From assembly GCF_014646515.1 (NCBI RefSeq), contig NZ_BMNK01000025.1:38741-102740 (forward strand): a stretch of 64,000 bases of DNA. Direction: 5' to 3'. Shown here piece by piece: positions 33,463-43,400 of the stretch. Origin of the DNA: Nonomuraea glycinis (GTDB lineage Bacteria; Actinomycetota; Actinomycetes; Streptosporangiales; Streptosporangiaceae). Both the position numbers and the translations under genes were made by a program. The notes under the pieces are model-generated. The model was not told the origin of the DNA, did no database searches, and was given only the letters and a program-made list of their open reading frames with translations. Position 1 is the first letter of the stretch, and each line of letters opens with the position of its first letter.

Positions 33463-35216
33463 CGCCGGTGCCGCCGGTGCCGCCCGACACCGTCCCGCCG
33501 GTCAGCGAGCTCCTCACCCGGGCCGAACGCTGGGTCCTCGACCGGCCCGGCGCCGTCGCCTGCCAGGTCGGCGGCCGGCGCCCCGAGGCCGTCAGCTACG
33601 CGGAGACGGCCCGCTCGGTGCGGGAGACCACGGCCGCCCTGGCCCATGCCGGGGTACGGCACGGCACGCGGACCGTGGTGCTGGTGTTCCCGGGCGTGGA
33701 GCTCGGGGTGCTGGCGCTGTCGCTGCTGCGGCTGGGCGCGGTGCCGGTGATGGTCGATCCGGGCCTGCCGTACGCCGCCGTCCGGCGCTGCCTGGACCGG
33801 GCCGCCCCCGAGGTCTTCATCGGCGTCCCGCGCGCCCAGCTGGCCCGGCTGGCCCTGGGCTGGGGCCGGCGCAGCAGCCGCGTCACGATCACGGTCGGCC
33901 CGCGCCGCCTGTGGCCGGGCCGGACCCTCGCCTCCTTACGGTCCGCCGCGAACCGACAACCCAGACACCCCCCGAAAACCACCGCAGCGAACCCGCCGCC
34001 GTCAGCCTCTTCCACGCCGCCGTCGGCCGGCTCGGCGCCGCACTCTGCCGATTCGGCGCTGTCCGGTGAGGTGGTGCGGTGGCGGAGGCCCGCGCCGGAC
34101 GATCTGGCGTTGATCGCCTACACGTCCGGCTCCACCGGGCCGCCCAAAGGGGTGCCGCTGCGGCACCGGCAGCTGACCGCGCAGCTCGACCTGCTCAGCG
34201 GGCTTGAGGCCGTCCGGCCAGGCACGCCCGTGCTGTCCACGTTCATCCCGTTCGCCCTGGGCGCGGCGGCGCTCGGCGCGACCGCCGTGCTCCCGGACCT
34301 GGACCCGAGGCGCCCGATCCGGGCCAGCCCGGCGGCCCTGGTCGCCGACGTCCAGCGGTACGGCGTGACGAGCGTGTTCGCCGCCCCCGCCCTGCTGGAC
34401 CGGCTGGCCCGGCACTGCGTCGCACGGGGCGTGGTGCTCGGCACGGTGGAGAGCGTGCTGGTCGCGGGCGCGCCGCTGCCGCTGCCGACACTTCAACGGA
34501 TGCGCGCCTGCCTGCCCGCCGGCGCGCGGGTGCTGTCGGTGTACGGCGCCACCGAGTGCCTGCCGGTCGCCGCCATCGAGGGCCGCGGCCTGGCCGCCGG
34601 GCACACGGCGTCCCCGGGGACGGGCACCTGCCTGGGCCTGCCGGTGCCGGGCGCCGAGGTCCGCGTCATCGGCGTCACCGACGGCCCGATCGGGCGGTGG
34701 AGCGATGACCTGCCCGTGCCGCCCGGCGTGGTCGGGGAGATCGTCGTCGCCTCCTCCGCCGTCAGCGACCCTTACCTCGACGATCCCGAGGCCACCGCGC
34801 TGGCCCGGATCCACGACGAGGGCCGGGTCTGGCACCGCATGGGCGATCTCGGCCACCTGGACGAGCAGGGGCGGCTCTGGTTCGCCGGCCGTAAGTCCGA
34901 ACGGGTCCGTACCCGCGACGGCGACCTGTGCACCGACCACGTCGAGTCCCTGCTCGCCGGGCTGCCGGGAGTGCGCCGTACCGCGCTGGTGGGCGTCGGC
35001 CCGGTCGGCGCTCAGCGTCCCGTGCTGGTGGTGGAGCGGGAGCCGGGCGCCCGGCGCGCCCGCGTGCGCGCCGCCGTCCTGGAGGCGGCCGGTAGGGACA
35101 TCCGGGACGTGCTGTTCCACCGCGACTTCCCGGTGGACGCCCGGCACAACAGCAAGATCCGCCGAGGGGTGCTCGCCGCCTGGGCCGCCCGGCGGTGGCG
35201 CGGGGGGTGGCGATGA
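33459..35216 (+). CDS. oleC: OleC-like AMP-forming beta-lactone synthetase
   Basis: 585 aa ANL-superfamily enzyme. A3 core YTSGSTGPPKG at 221-231, A5 YGATE near 362, the hinge region MGDLGHLDEQGRLWFAGRKSERV, and the catalytic Lys566 in HNSKIRRG. OleC enzymes adenylate a beta-hydroxy acid and let the hydroxyl attack to give a cis-beta-lactone, with no CoA step. A Pro/Ser/Ala-rich stretch (about 162-203) interrupts the N-terminal domain and is unusual. The GTG at 33459 overlaps the oleA stop; 33456 is an alternative GTG. Confidence 0.83.
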   Translation: MTPVPPVPPDTVPPVSELLTRAERWVLDRPGAVACQVGGRRPEAVSYAETARSVRETTAALAHAGVRHGTRTVVLVFPGVELGVLALSLLRLGAVPVMVDPGLPYAAVRRCLDRAAPEVFIGVPRAQLARLALGWGRRSSRVTITVGPRRLWPGRTLASLRSAANRQPRHPPKTTAANPPPSASSTPPSAGSAPHSADSALSGEVVRWRRPAPDDLALIAYTSGSTGPPKGVPLRHRQLTAQLDLLSGLEAVRPGTPVLSTFIPFALGAAALGATAVLPDLDPRRPIRASPAALVADVQRYGVTSVFAAPALLDRLARHCVARGVVLGTVESVLVAGAPLPLPTLQRMRACLPAGARVLSVYGATECLPVAAIEGRGLAAGHTASPGTGTCLGLPVPGAEVRVIGVTDGPIGRWSDDLPVPPGVVGEIVVASSAVSDPYLDDPEATALARIHDEGRVWHRMGDLGHLDEQGRLWFAGRKSERVRTRDGDLCTDHVESLLAGLPGVRRTALVGVGPVGAQRPVLVVEREPGARRARVRAAVLEAAGRDIRDVLFHRDFPVDARHNSKIRRGVLAAWAARRWRGGWR

Positions 35217-36199
35217 AGGTCCTGGTGACGGGCGGCGGCGGCTTCCTCGGCCTGGCCGTGTGCCGGCGCCTGGCCGCCCGCGGCGACACCGTGCACACCC
35301 TGCACCGCCACTACCACCCCGAGTTGGGCGCGCTCGGCATCGTCCAGCATCTGGCCGACATCCGGGACCGGACGGCGGTGCGGGACGCGGTCAGCGGCTG
35401 CGAGGCCGTCGTGCACTGCGCCGCCAAGGCCGGCGCGCACGGCCCGGACCGCGAATTCCAGGAGATCAACGTGTACGGCACCCGCAACGTGCTGGACGCC
35501 TGCGCGCGCACCGGCGCACGGCTGGTCCACACCTCCTCCCCCAGCGTGGTGCACGCCGGGGAAGATCTGGAGGGAGTGGACGAATCCATCCCCTACCCCC
35601 GGCACTTCCCGGCGGCCTACCCACGCACCAAGGCCCTGGCCGAAAGGCAGGTCCTGGCCGCCGCCGTGCCCGCCGTCGCGCTGCGCCCGCATCTCGTCTG
35701 GGGTCCCGGCGACCCGCACTTCCTGCCGAGGTTCGCGGCCAACCGGCACCGGCTGTGGCTGCTGGGCGGCGCCGACAAGACCATCGACACCGTCTACGTC
35801 GACAACGCCGCCGAGGCCCACGTGCTGGCCCTGGACCGGCTGCACGCGGGCTCGCCGCTGTGCGGCCGGGCGTACTTCATCACCCAGGGCGAGCCGTGCG
35901 GGTTCGGCGTCTGGGTCAACGCGTTGCTGAACGCGGCCGGGCTGCCGCCGGTGCGCCGCCGGCTGCCGGTCCGCCCGGCGCGGCTGGCGGCCGGGCTCCT
36001 GGAGCGCGGCTACGGCCTGGCCCAGGCCATGGGGCTGCGCGGCGAGCCGCCGCTGACCAGGTTCCTGGTGGAGCAGGCGTCCACCGCGCACTGGTTCGAC
36101 ATCTCCGCCGCCCGCCGCGACCTCGGCTACCGGCCGCGCGTCAGCATGGCCGAGGGCCTGGCCCGCCTCACCGCCCACCTCTCGGAGGCCGCCCGGTGA
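35213..36199 (+). CDS. oleD: OleD-like NAD(P)H-dependent 2-alkyl-3-ketoacid reductase
   Basis: 328 aa extended SDR / 3-beta-HSD family. Cofactor motif TGGGGFLG at 6-13, AAKAG, Ser108/109 in HTSSPSVVHAG, catalytic Tyr136 and Lys140 (YPRTK), VWGPGD and DTVYVDNAAEAHVLAL. OleD reduces the unstable OleA product to the 2-alkyl-3-hydroxy acid used by OleC. The start overlaps the oleC stop (ATGA), as expected for enzymes passing a labile intermediate. Confidence 0.85.
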   Translation: MKVLVTGGGGFLGLAVCRRLAARGDTVHTLHRHYHPELGALGIVQHLADIRDRTAVRDAVSGCEAVVHCAAKAGAHGPDREFQEINVYGTRNVLDACARTGARLVHTSSPSVVHAGEDLEGVDESIPYPRHFPAAYPRTKALAERQVLAAAVPAVALRPHLVWGPGDPHFLPRFAANRHRLWLLGGADKTIDTVYVDNAAEAHVLALDRLHAGSPLCGRAYFITQGEPCGFGVWVNALLNAAGLPPVRRRLPVRPARLAAGLLERGYGLAQAMGLRGEPPLTRFLVEQASTAHWFDISAARRDLGYRPRVSMAEGLARLTAHLSEAAR

Positions 36200-37110
36200 C
36201 CCCGTTCCCCGGCTATCCCTTCACCTCTCACTGGTACGACCACCCCACCGGCCTGCGCCAGCACTACCTGGACGAGGGGACGGGCGCGCCGGTGCTGTTC
36301 CTGCACGGCAACCCCTCGTGGAGTTATCTGTGGCGGCGGCCGATCCTGGCGCTGCGGGACCGCTACCGGTGCCTCGCCCCGGACCACATCGGCATGGGCC
36401 TGTCGGACAAGCCCGCCGCCGACCGCTATCGGCACACCCTCGCCTCGCGGGTCGACGACCTCGACGCCCTGACCACCCACCTCATCGAGGACCGAGGCGT
36501 CCCCGACCACGGCTGGACGCTGGTCATGCACGACTGGGGCGGGCCGATCGGCATGGCGTGGGCCGGCCGTCACCCCGACCGCGTCGCCCGCCTGGTCGTT
36601 CTCAACACCGCCGCCTTCCCGAACCCGCACGGCGAGCGCGTCCGTCCCGAACTGCGACTGCCGCTCTGGCTGCTGCGCCGCACCCCGCTCGGGGCCCGGC
36701 TGTTCCTGCGGCACAACGCCTTCGCCCGCGGGGCCACCTGGCGGCCGCTCGGCGTGCGCCGCCGCATGCCCGCCGCCGTGCGCGCGGCGTTCCTGGCCCC
36801 GTACGCCCGGCCCGAGCACCGGCTCGCCATCCAGCTCTTCGTGCACGACATCCCGCTGACCCCGCAGGACCCGGCCTGGCCGATCCTGCGGGACACGGGC
36901 CGGGCGCTGGACCTGTTCGCCGATCGGCCGGTGCTCATCGGGTGGGGGCTGCGCGATCCGGTCTTCGACCCGGCCATGCTCGCCGAGTGGCGCCGCCGCC
37001 TGCCCCGGGCCCGTACCCACGTCTACCGCCGCGCGGGCCACTACGTGCTGGAGGACGTCCACGAGCACCTCGTCCCGGCGATCTGCGACTTCCTCTGGGA
37101 CACCGCCTGA
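36196..37110 (+). CDS. oleB: OleB-like alpha/beta-hydrolase (beta-lactone decarboxylase)
   Basis: 304 aa, close to haloalkane dehalogenases, as OleB proteins are. Oxyanion HGNPSWSYLWR at 38-47, nucleophile Asp113 in HDWGGP, acid Asp254 in WGLRDPVFD, and His282 in AGHYVLED. OleB opens a cis-beta-lactone and releases CO2 to give a cis-olefin. Its presence argues for a hydrocarbon end product rather than a retained beta-lactone; the pathway could still leak lactone. The GTG start overlaps the oleD stop. Only 9 bp separate its stop from the convergent next gene. Confidence 0.82.
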   Translation: MTPFPGYPFTSHWYDHPTGLRQHYLDEGTGAPVLFLHGNPSWSYLWRRPILALRDRYRCLAPDHIGMGLSDKPAADRYRHTLASRVDDLDALTTHLIEDRGVPDHGWTLVMHDWGGPIGMAWAGRHPDRVARLVVLNTAAFPNPHGERVRPELRLPLWLLRRTPLGARLFLRHNAFARGATWRPLGVRRRMPAAVRAAFLAPYARPEHRLAIQLFVHDIPLTPQDPAWPILRDTGRALDLFADRPVLIGWGLRDPVFDPAMLAEWRRRLPRARTHVYRRAGHYVLEDVHEHLVPAICDFLWDTA

Positions 37111-37119
37111 GCCGATTTT

Positions 37120-37863
37120 TCAGCGACTCAGCCAATCCTCCAGGCGGATCGCACCCAGGCGGGCGTCGGCTCCGACGGGGACGATGGTGTGCTCCTCCAG
37201 CTTCGCGCCGAAGTAGGTCGCCTCGGGGTCGCCGATCACCTGGCGTGGATCTCGCCAGGCGCTCAGGGCCGTCCGGACGCATTCGTCGAACGGCATCCGG
37301 CGCGGGCCGGCCACCTCGACCGTGCCGTTCAGCGGCGGCCCGGCGGCGACCTCGGACACCGCGTGGGCGACGTCCTCGGCGGCGATGGGCTGGAACGGCG
37401 CGGCCGGCACCTGGACCGTGTCCCCCTCGGTGGCGCCGTCGGCGATGCTCTTGATGAACTCGAAGAACTGCGTCGCGCGGACGATCGAGTAAGGGATCGA
37501 GGATTCCTTGATCATCTTCTCCTGCGCTACCTTCGCGCGGAAGTATCCGTTCTCGGGCGAGCGCTCGATGCCCACGATGGAGAGCGCGACATGGTGCCGC
37601 ACGCCCGCCTCCGCCTCTGCCGCGAGGAGGTTGCGGGTCGAGGTGGTGAAGAACTCCAGCACCGCCTTGTCCTCGAACGACGGCGAGTTCGACACGTCGA
37701 CGACCACCTGGGCGTTCGCGAGCGCGTCGGCCAAGCCCTCACCGGTGAGGGTGTCGACCCCCGAGCGGGGAGAGGCCGGCACCACCTCGTGTCCTTGCCC
37801 GCGAAGCTCGTCCACCACCTTCGTGCCGATGAGCCCGGTGCCCCCGATGACCACGATCTTCAT
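37120..37863 (-). CDS. NmrA-like NAD(P)-binding protein
   Basis: 247 aa atypical SDR. Cofactor motif GGTGLIGTKV at 8-17. The usual YxxxK is replaced by GYFRAKVAQEKMI, and the C-terminal half has IPYSIVRATQFFEF and PIAAEDVAHAV, as in NmrA/SDR_a5 proteins. These act as redox sensors or reductases. It ends 9 bp from oleB on the opposite strand, so it is not part of the olefin operon. Confidence 0.85.
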   Translation of the reverse strand: MKIVVIGGTGLIGTKVVDELRGQGHEVVPASPRSGVDTLTGEGLADALANAQVVVDVSNSPSFEDKAVLEFFTTSTRNLLAAEAEAGVRHHVALSIVGIERSPENGYFRAKVAQEKMIKESSIPYSIVRATQFFEFIKSIADGATEGDTVQVPAAPFQPIAAEDVAHAVSEVAAGPPLNGTVEVAGPRRMPFDECVRTALSAWRDPRQVIGDPEATYFGAKLEEHTIVPVGADARLGAIRLEDWLSR

Positions 37864-37890
37864 CTCGTCTTCCTTCGGTAGGTATGGTTG

Positions 37891-38949
37891 TCAGGACGGC
37901 CGTGCGGCTCGCAGATGCGCACGCAGCGCCAGCTCCTGCTCGTCGACCAGGACGAGCATGGGCTTGCCCGGCGCGCAGAGCATGGTGACGGTGAAGCGGA
38001 GCCGCGAGTCCGGCCGGTTGTTGCCGTCCTGGTAATGATTGTCGCCGTTGTGGCCATAGATGGTGTGCTCGCCGACATGGAAGATCTCCCAGCCGAGTGC
38101 CCACGCGTCGCCGTGTGCGGTGATCGGGGACATTCGCATGTGCTCGGTCCGCATGGCATGGATGGTCTCGGTGCCGAGCACGCCGCCGTCGTCGCACAGG
38201 TGGCCGCGGGCGAAGGTGAGCAGGTCGCGTGCGGTCATCGTCAGTGCGGAGCCCGCGGGCGCGAGGGAGCGGGGCAGCGCCCAGACTCCGGCCGGCTGGG
38301 GAGAATCTTCGGGTCCTGACGGAAAGTGGCCGACCGCGGCCCGGTGCAGGATGGCTTCCTCCGCGTCGGTGGCGGTGTACGCGAGTTCCAGCGGCTGGAT
38401 GAGGTGTTCGCGTAGGCACTGGATGTACGGTTTGCCGCGGAGGATTTCGATGATCCGGCCGATCACGACATATCCGGCGTTGTTGTAGGAGAACAGTTCG
38501 CCCGGTTCGAAGAGTTGGGGTGTCTCGCCGAGCAGCTCGACGTACCGAGCGATGGCGTCGTCGCCGCGACCGGTGTCGGTGAATCGGTCTCCCTCGAACC
38601 CCGCGGTGTGGCACAGCAGTTGACGGGTGGTGATCAGCGCGGCCGCGGACTCGTCCGTCAGCCGGAATTCCGGCAGGTAAGCGCGGACGGGCCGGTCGAG
38701 GTCGAGTTTTCCGTCCTCGACCAGTTGCAGTGCCAAGGTGGCCGTCCAGACTTTGGAGATGGAACCGATCTGGAAGAGCGAATCGGTGGTCACCGGAACG
38801 CCAGTGCGGGTGTTGAGCACGCCCGCGGCGCGTTCCAGGAGTTCCCCGTTCGCGTACACGCCGATGACCGCCCCTGGCACCCGGTGCTCGGCGATCAGTT
38901 CGGGGAGCCGTTCGCCGAGCCAGTCCGCCACAGTGGCGAGTTTCATCAT
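37891..38949 (-). CDS. Serine hydrolase, beta-lactamase/penicillin-binding fold
   Basis: 352 aa class C-like family. Nucleophile motif S63-I-S-K66 in GSISKVW, YxN as FSYNNAGY, and the HxG triad in IYGHNGDN. There is no signal peptide or lipobox, so it is probably cytoplasmic, unlike true beta-lactamases. Likely an esterase or D-amino-acid peptidase of unknown substrate. It lies 27 bp from the NmrA-like gene, and the two may be co-transcribed. Confidence 0.88.
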   Translation of the reverse strand: MMKLATVADWLGERLPELIAEHRVPGAVIGVYANGELLERAAGVLNTRTGVPVTTDSLFQIGSISKVWTATLALQLVEDGKLDLDRPVRAYLPEFRLTDESAAALITTRQLLCHTAGFEGDRFTDTGRGDDAIARYVELLGETPQLFEPGELFSYNNAGYVVIGRIIEILRGKPYIQCLREHLIQPLELAYTATDAEEAILHRAAVGHFPSGPEDSPQPAGVWALPRSLAPAGSALTMTARDLLTFARGHLCDDGGVLGTETIHAMRTEHMRMSPITAHGDAWALGWEIFHVGEHTIYGHNGDNHYQDGNNRPDSRLRFTVTMLCAPGKPMLVLVDEQELALRAHLRAARPS

Positions 38950-39010
38950 TTTTCGTCCTTTTCCGGGAAATCGATTCTCTTTGCGGCGAAGACGTGGTTG
39001 AGCAGGTGCG

Positions 39011-40162
39011 CTATTGAGTCATGAGGAAGGATGAGCCGAACGCCGCCTCGACGATCTGGTTGCAGGTCAGGTACCAGTTCCAGTCGCCGTTGAGATGTGC
39101 GGAGACGATGAGCCCGCCGTCGGGAGTGCCCAGGGTCACGCTGACGGTGCCTCCCTCCACTCCGGCCACGACGTGGAGCATGCGGCCGTCGGCCAGCGCC
39201 CATTGGGACACCCCGGTGCCATATCGGGCGTTGGGGATCCAGTCCCTGGTGGGGACGGTGCTCCACATCGCGCGATGCTGCGCGGGCGGCAGCAGGGAGC
39301 CGCTGATCAGCGCGCGCATGAGCCGGAGCAGGTCGCCGGTGGTCGAAACAACGCCACCGGCGGCCCACATGAAGAAGGTCCTGTCGGTGACGTCGATCGG
39401 ATCGGCATCGGGGCCGAGCAGAAGCGATGCGTAGTTGTCGGGCGTGAGGCTGTCCGGATCGACGCCGTCCCTGATGACCATCTTCGAGTAGGCCTTGGTG
39501 TGTGGCCCCCGGTACCGCCGTTCGGCGAAGGTCCTCGCATAGGTGCCGGTCAGCCCGAGCGGCTGGATGACCGTCCGGTCGACCTCGTCCTCGTAGCTCC
39601 GGCCGGTCGCCTTTTCGATGATCGCTCCGGCGATGTGGTAGCCGCCGTTGGCGTAGGCGAAGTCCTCGCCCGGCTGGTACATCGGCGGTATGGCCATCTG
39701 GAGCTTCAGCAACTCATCGACGGTCCAGACGTCGTAGCGGTGCTCGGCGTAGCCGGACCGGGTGTGATACCTGCGCACGATCTCGGCACTCAGGCCGGTG
39801 ATCCCCAGGCCGCTGGTGTGGGTGAGCAACTGCCTGATGGTGATCTTGCTGCCGTCGTTGCCGTTGCCGCTGACCACGCCGGGCAGCCAGGTGTCCACCG
39901 TGTCGTCGAGGCTCAGCCTGCCTTCGGCCTCTAGGGTCAGCATCGCGGCGGCGGTGAATGCCTTGCCGCTGCTGCCGGCGTGGAACTGCTCGCCTGGTGC
40001 GCGGCGGCGGCCGGTCTCGAGGTCGGCCACCCCGGCCGAGCCGAACCAGGTGCCGTTCTCGTCCTGGATCTCGGCGACGATGCCGGGCGCGCTGCGCTCG
40101 GCCACCGCCCGCTCCAGCGCCTCCTGCACATGTTCGTGCCTGGCGCTTCGGGAATTGGTCAT
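39011..40162 (-). CDS. Serine hydrolase, beta-lactamase/D-Ala-D-Ala carboxypeptidase fold
   Basis: 383 aa. SxxK at S64-S-G-K67 (AGSSGKAFT), YxN as FAYANGGY, while the third motif is GVEGGTV instead of HxG. No export signal is seen at the N-terminus. A relative of the previous gene; the pair is transcribed leftward 61 bp apart. A 29-bp inverted repeat lies just upstream of its start. Substrate unknown. Confidence 0.87.
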   Translation of the reverse strand: MTNSRSARHEHVQEALERAVAERSAPGIVAEIQDENGTWFGSAGVADLETGRRRAPGEQFHAGSSGKAFTAAAMLTLEAEGRLSLDDTVDTWLPGVVSGNGNDGSKITIRQLLTHTSGLGITGLSAEIVRRYHTRSGYAEHRYDVWTVDELLKLQMAIPPMYQPGEDFAYANGGYHIAGAIIEKATGRSYEDEVDRTVIQPLGLTGTYARTFAERRYRGPHTKAYSKMVIRDGVDPDSLTPDNYASLLLGPDADPIDVTDRTFFMWAAGGVVSTTGDLLRLMRALISGSLLPPAQHRAMWSTVPTRDWIPNARYGTGVSQWALADGRMLHVVAGVEGGTVSVTLGTPDGGLIVSAHLNGDWNWYLTCNQIVEAAFGSSFLMTQ

Positions 40163-40182
40163 GGTGCACTCCAGGTAGGTGA

Positions 40183-40211
40183 GAACCGCCCAGATCCAGA
40201 CCGGGCGGTTC
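40183..40211. promoter_or_regulatory. Inverted repeat upstream of the 40162 serine hydrolase gene
   Basis: GAACCGCCC at 40183-40191 and GGGCGGTTC at 40203-40211 are perfect 9-bp arms around an 11-bp spacer, 21 bp upstream of the start codon. It could be an operator or an RNA hairpin in the leader. The rest of the 293-bp gap (40163-40455) shows only a weaker hairpin at 40319-40336. Confidence 0.45.
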
Positions 40212-40318
40212 GCCCGTTGCTGTGTACGCTCGCGACGACCGGAGGCTCGGAAAGGACCGGGATTTCGCCTCCCACGATGGGGCGTGGTTCTGATGAACGG
40301 GTGACAGCACGGTGATAG

Positions 40319-40336
40319 ACCGCTCCTACCAGCGGT
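40319..40336. terminator. Short hairpin in the gap after the first BTAD regulator gene
   Basis: ACCGCT and AGCGGT pair around a six-base loop, about 120 bp beyond the stop of the leftward regulator gene. It could terminate that transcript. No T-tract is present, and the stem is short. Confidence 0.25.
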
Positions 40337-40455
40337 GATTACTCCCCGGACCGGGAGGTGCGCCGAACTTCGCCTTGAGGATCCCGCCCCAGATGGGGAA
40401 TGCCCTCCAGCCGTTGACGGCGTGGGTGCGGTTGCCGTGTGACATCACGGTTGCG

Positions 40456-43400
40456 TCATTCGGTCAGGCGGTCGATGACATCCTGCCGGGGCATTCGCGC
40501 GCCCTTTTGATAGGCCGTGTCGTATTCAGCCGGGCCGAGTCGTTCGGCCAAGGAGGTGGCGAGCTCGCCAAGCTCAGGGTCGCCGTGGTCGAAGGCGCCA
40601 CGGAGTGCCTGGCTCATGCCGAGCGCGGTGGCGGCGCCGCCCGGGTCGCCCTCGAGATAGAGCAACCTGGCCAGCTGCTGAGCTGCGGCGGCCAGGTCAC
40701 GCAGCGCAGCCGGGATTCGGACGATGTCGGGCAGGAGCTCGCGGGCCCGTTTCGCGTCTCCGGCCGTCAGCAGGTTCGCCATCCGGGCGGCCAGCATGAA
40801 GCCATGGATCGCGTTGCCGGCGGGAAGAGGGCTCTCCGAGCCGACTCGCTTCATCCGGTCGAGTTCTTGATCGGCCCGTTCCACCTCGCCGGAGCGGCGG
40901 TACAGCTCTATCAAGGCGGCCATGGCCTCGAGCCGCTGCGACTGCTGCCCGCTCTCCCAGGCCGCCCGCTCGGCGATCTCGATGTCGCGCCGGGCGCCGG
41001 CCAGATCTCCCGCCCGCATCCGCTCCACGGCGAGCCCGATCCGATGGGTGATCCCATGGTGGGAGGTCAGCGCGACGCTGCGCTCGTAGGCGGCGATCGC
41101 TCCGTCGTGGTCACCACGAACCGAGCGCGTCTGCGCCACCAGCGTCAGTACGAGCGCCGTCGACAGCCGGTCGCCGGTCTCCTCGAACGCGTGCAATGCC
41201 CTTGCCGCCGCCGTGGTGGCGACTTCCCAGTCGCCGCGGTGGTTACCGATGATCGCCTCCACGAAGAAGGTGCAGGCGATGGCCCAGGAGTCGGAGCGGC
41301 TCCGTGCTCGGGCCATCTCACGTTCGGCCAACCGGTCCAGGCCGGCGCCGTACCCCAGGAAGAGCGTCGCCGTCATCAGCGTGGGGTAGCGCTCCAGGGC
41401 GCCGGTGCGCGCGCACTCCTCGATCAGGGCCCTTACTCGATCGAGCGTGATGACCGGCTCATCGTCCCCCGTCGCGCGCAGGACATCGAAGGCGGCTCGC
41501 GCGTCGGGGGGAAGCTCGTCGCCGAATTCCAGCACCCTGGCCACGAACGCATCGCCCCGCGGTTCGTAGCGCACCATCATCCAGTACCAGGGCAGCGTGG
41601 CGAGGATCCGGGCGGCGGTCGTGGCGTCGTGGTCGTCTATGGCCGTGCGCAGTGCGTAGAGGAGGTTGTCGTATTCGGTGTCGAACAGCCGCAGCGACTC
41701 CTCCTGCTCATGGGATCGCAGCAGCGGTTCGTGTTCCTCGGCGAGGTCGGCGAAGTGACGCGTGAACCGATCCCGCATCGTCTCCCGTTCGCCGGCGAGG
41801 TCGAGTTTTCCGGCGGCGTAGGCGCGGATGGTTTCCAGCATCCGGTAGCCGCCCGCGGTTCGCTCCACGATGGACTTGTCGACCAGGGAGTCGAGCACGT
41901 AGGCGATGTCCCCGGGCAGGAGCGTCTGGCCGGGGCAGATCGCTTCGATGGCGGCGGCGCCGGTGCCGGCGGGGAATACCGAGATACGGCGGGCGAGGGT
42001 CTTTTCCTTGTCGGCGAGCAGGTCCCAGCTCCAGTCGATGACGGCGTGCAGGGTTTGCTGGCGGGGCTGGGCGGTCCGATTGCCCGAGGCCAGGAGGCGG
42101 AATCGGTCGTCCAGCCGCTGCGCGAGCTGATCGGCGTCCATGGCGCGGAGCCGGGCGGCGGCCAGTTCCAGGGCGAGGGGGAGCCCGTCGAGGCGCCGCA
42201 CGATGTCAATGACGGGCTCATCGTCAAGGACGATGCCGGGCCGTGCGGCCGTCGCCCGGTCGGTGAGGAGCCGTATGGCCGCCGGTTGCGGGAGCGGGCC
42301 GAGCCGGCAGATCGCCTCGCCGATGATGTCGAGCGGTTCTCTGCTGGTGGCCAGGATCGTCAGGTACGGCTGGCGTTCCAGCAATCGGCCGGTGAACTCG
42401 GCCGCCGCCGCCACGAGATGCTCGCAGTTGTCCAGCACCAGTACCGCCTCGCCGCCGCCAAGCAGCTCGGCCACGCGATCCACCGGCTCTGCCGACCCGC
42501 CGCCGACCGGCCGCGCGCCCGGGGAGCTCAGCGCGCCCAGAACGGCCTCGGTCACGACGTCGGTCCCGGCCAGGGAAACGAGCCAGACGCGGCCACGGCG
42601 GTGGGTGCGGTGGCGGGATGCGGCCTCGAGAGCGAGCCTGGTCTTGCCGGCACCGCCCGGGCCGACGACGGTGACCAGGCGGGAGGTTTCCAACAATCCG
42701 CTGAGCAGTTCGAGTTCGTCGTCGCGGCCGATGAAGCTGGTCAGCGGGGCAGGTAGCCGACCGGGCGCCGGCTCCGTCCGTGCCTGCGGCGCCTCTCGCT
42801 CACCGCGCAGCACCGCCAGATGGGCGGTCCGCAGCTCGTGCGAGGGGTCGATGCCGAGCTGGTCGGCGAGGGTGCTGCGAACCTGCTCGAACACCCTCAG
42901 GGCATCGGATCGGCGCCCCGCAGCATGAAGGGCACGCATGCGCAGGGCGGCGAGCCGTTCGCGCAGCGGGTGCTCGGCGGACGCCGCCTCCAGGTCGGCG
43001 AGGACGTCGGCGTGGTGGCCCAGCCGCAGTCCGGCGTCGAACCCGTCTTCCGCCGCCGCGATGCGCAACTCCTCCAGCCGGGCGGCGGCCGCACCGGAGA
43101 ACGGGGCGTCGAGCACGTCCGCCAGCGCCGGACCCCGCCACAGTGCGAGCGCCTCGCCGAGGAGTGCGGCGGCCCGGTCCGGACGGTCGGCGGCCAGCTC
43201 CCGATGGCCGCGGGCGGCGAGATCCTCGAACCGGTTGGCGTCGATATCCTCGGCCCCCACCCGCAGCCGATAGCCCGTGGCCACGGACTCGATCGCCACG
43301 CTGCCCAGAGCCTTGCGCAGCCGGTACACCAGAGCGTGCAGCGCCTTGTCGGCCCCCGCGGGCGGGCGCTCCCCCCACAGGGCATCGACCAGCGTCTCCG

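Larger units (their letters stand above)
24738..37110 (+). other. Putative polyketide olefin/beta-lactone biosynthetic operon
   Basis: Five co-directional genes: PKS, oleA-like, oleC-like, oleD-like, oleB-like. Gaps are 10 bp after the PKS and then four-base overlaps (GTGA, ATGA, GTGA), so this is one translationally coupled operon. The four Ole functions are the full set for joining two acyl chains head to head: Claisen condensation, ketoreduction, ATP-driven beta-lactone formation and decarboxylation. Supplying the chain from a dedicated C-methylating PKS is the inferred novelty. No PPTase, transporter or second PKS is in the operon. Confidence 0.8.

Noticed and set aside
40375..42756. Very long open frame antisense to the first BTAD regulator (793 codons)
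   Set aside because: It mirrors the regulator codons of a high-GC gene; the opposite strand has complete domain motifs and this frame has none.
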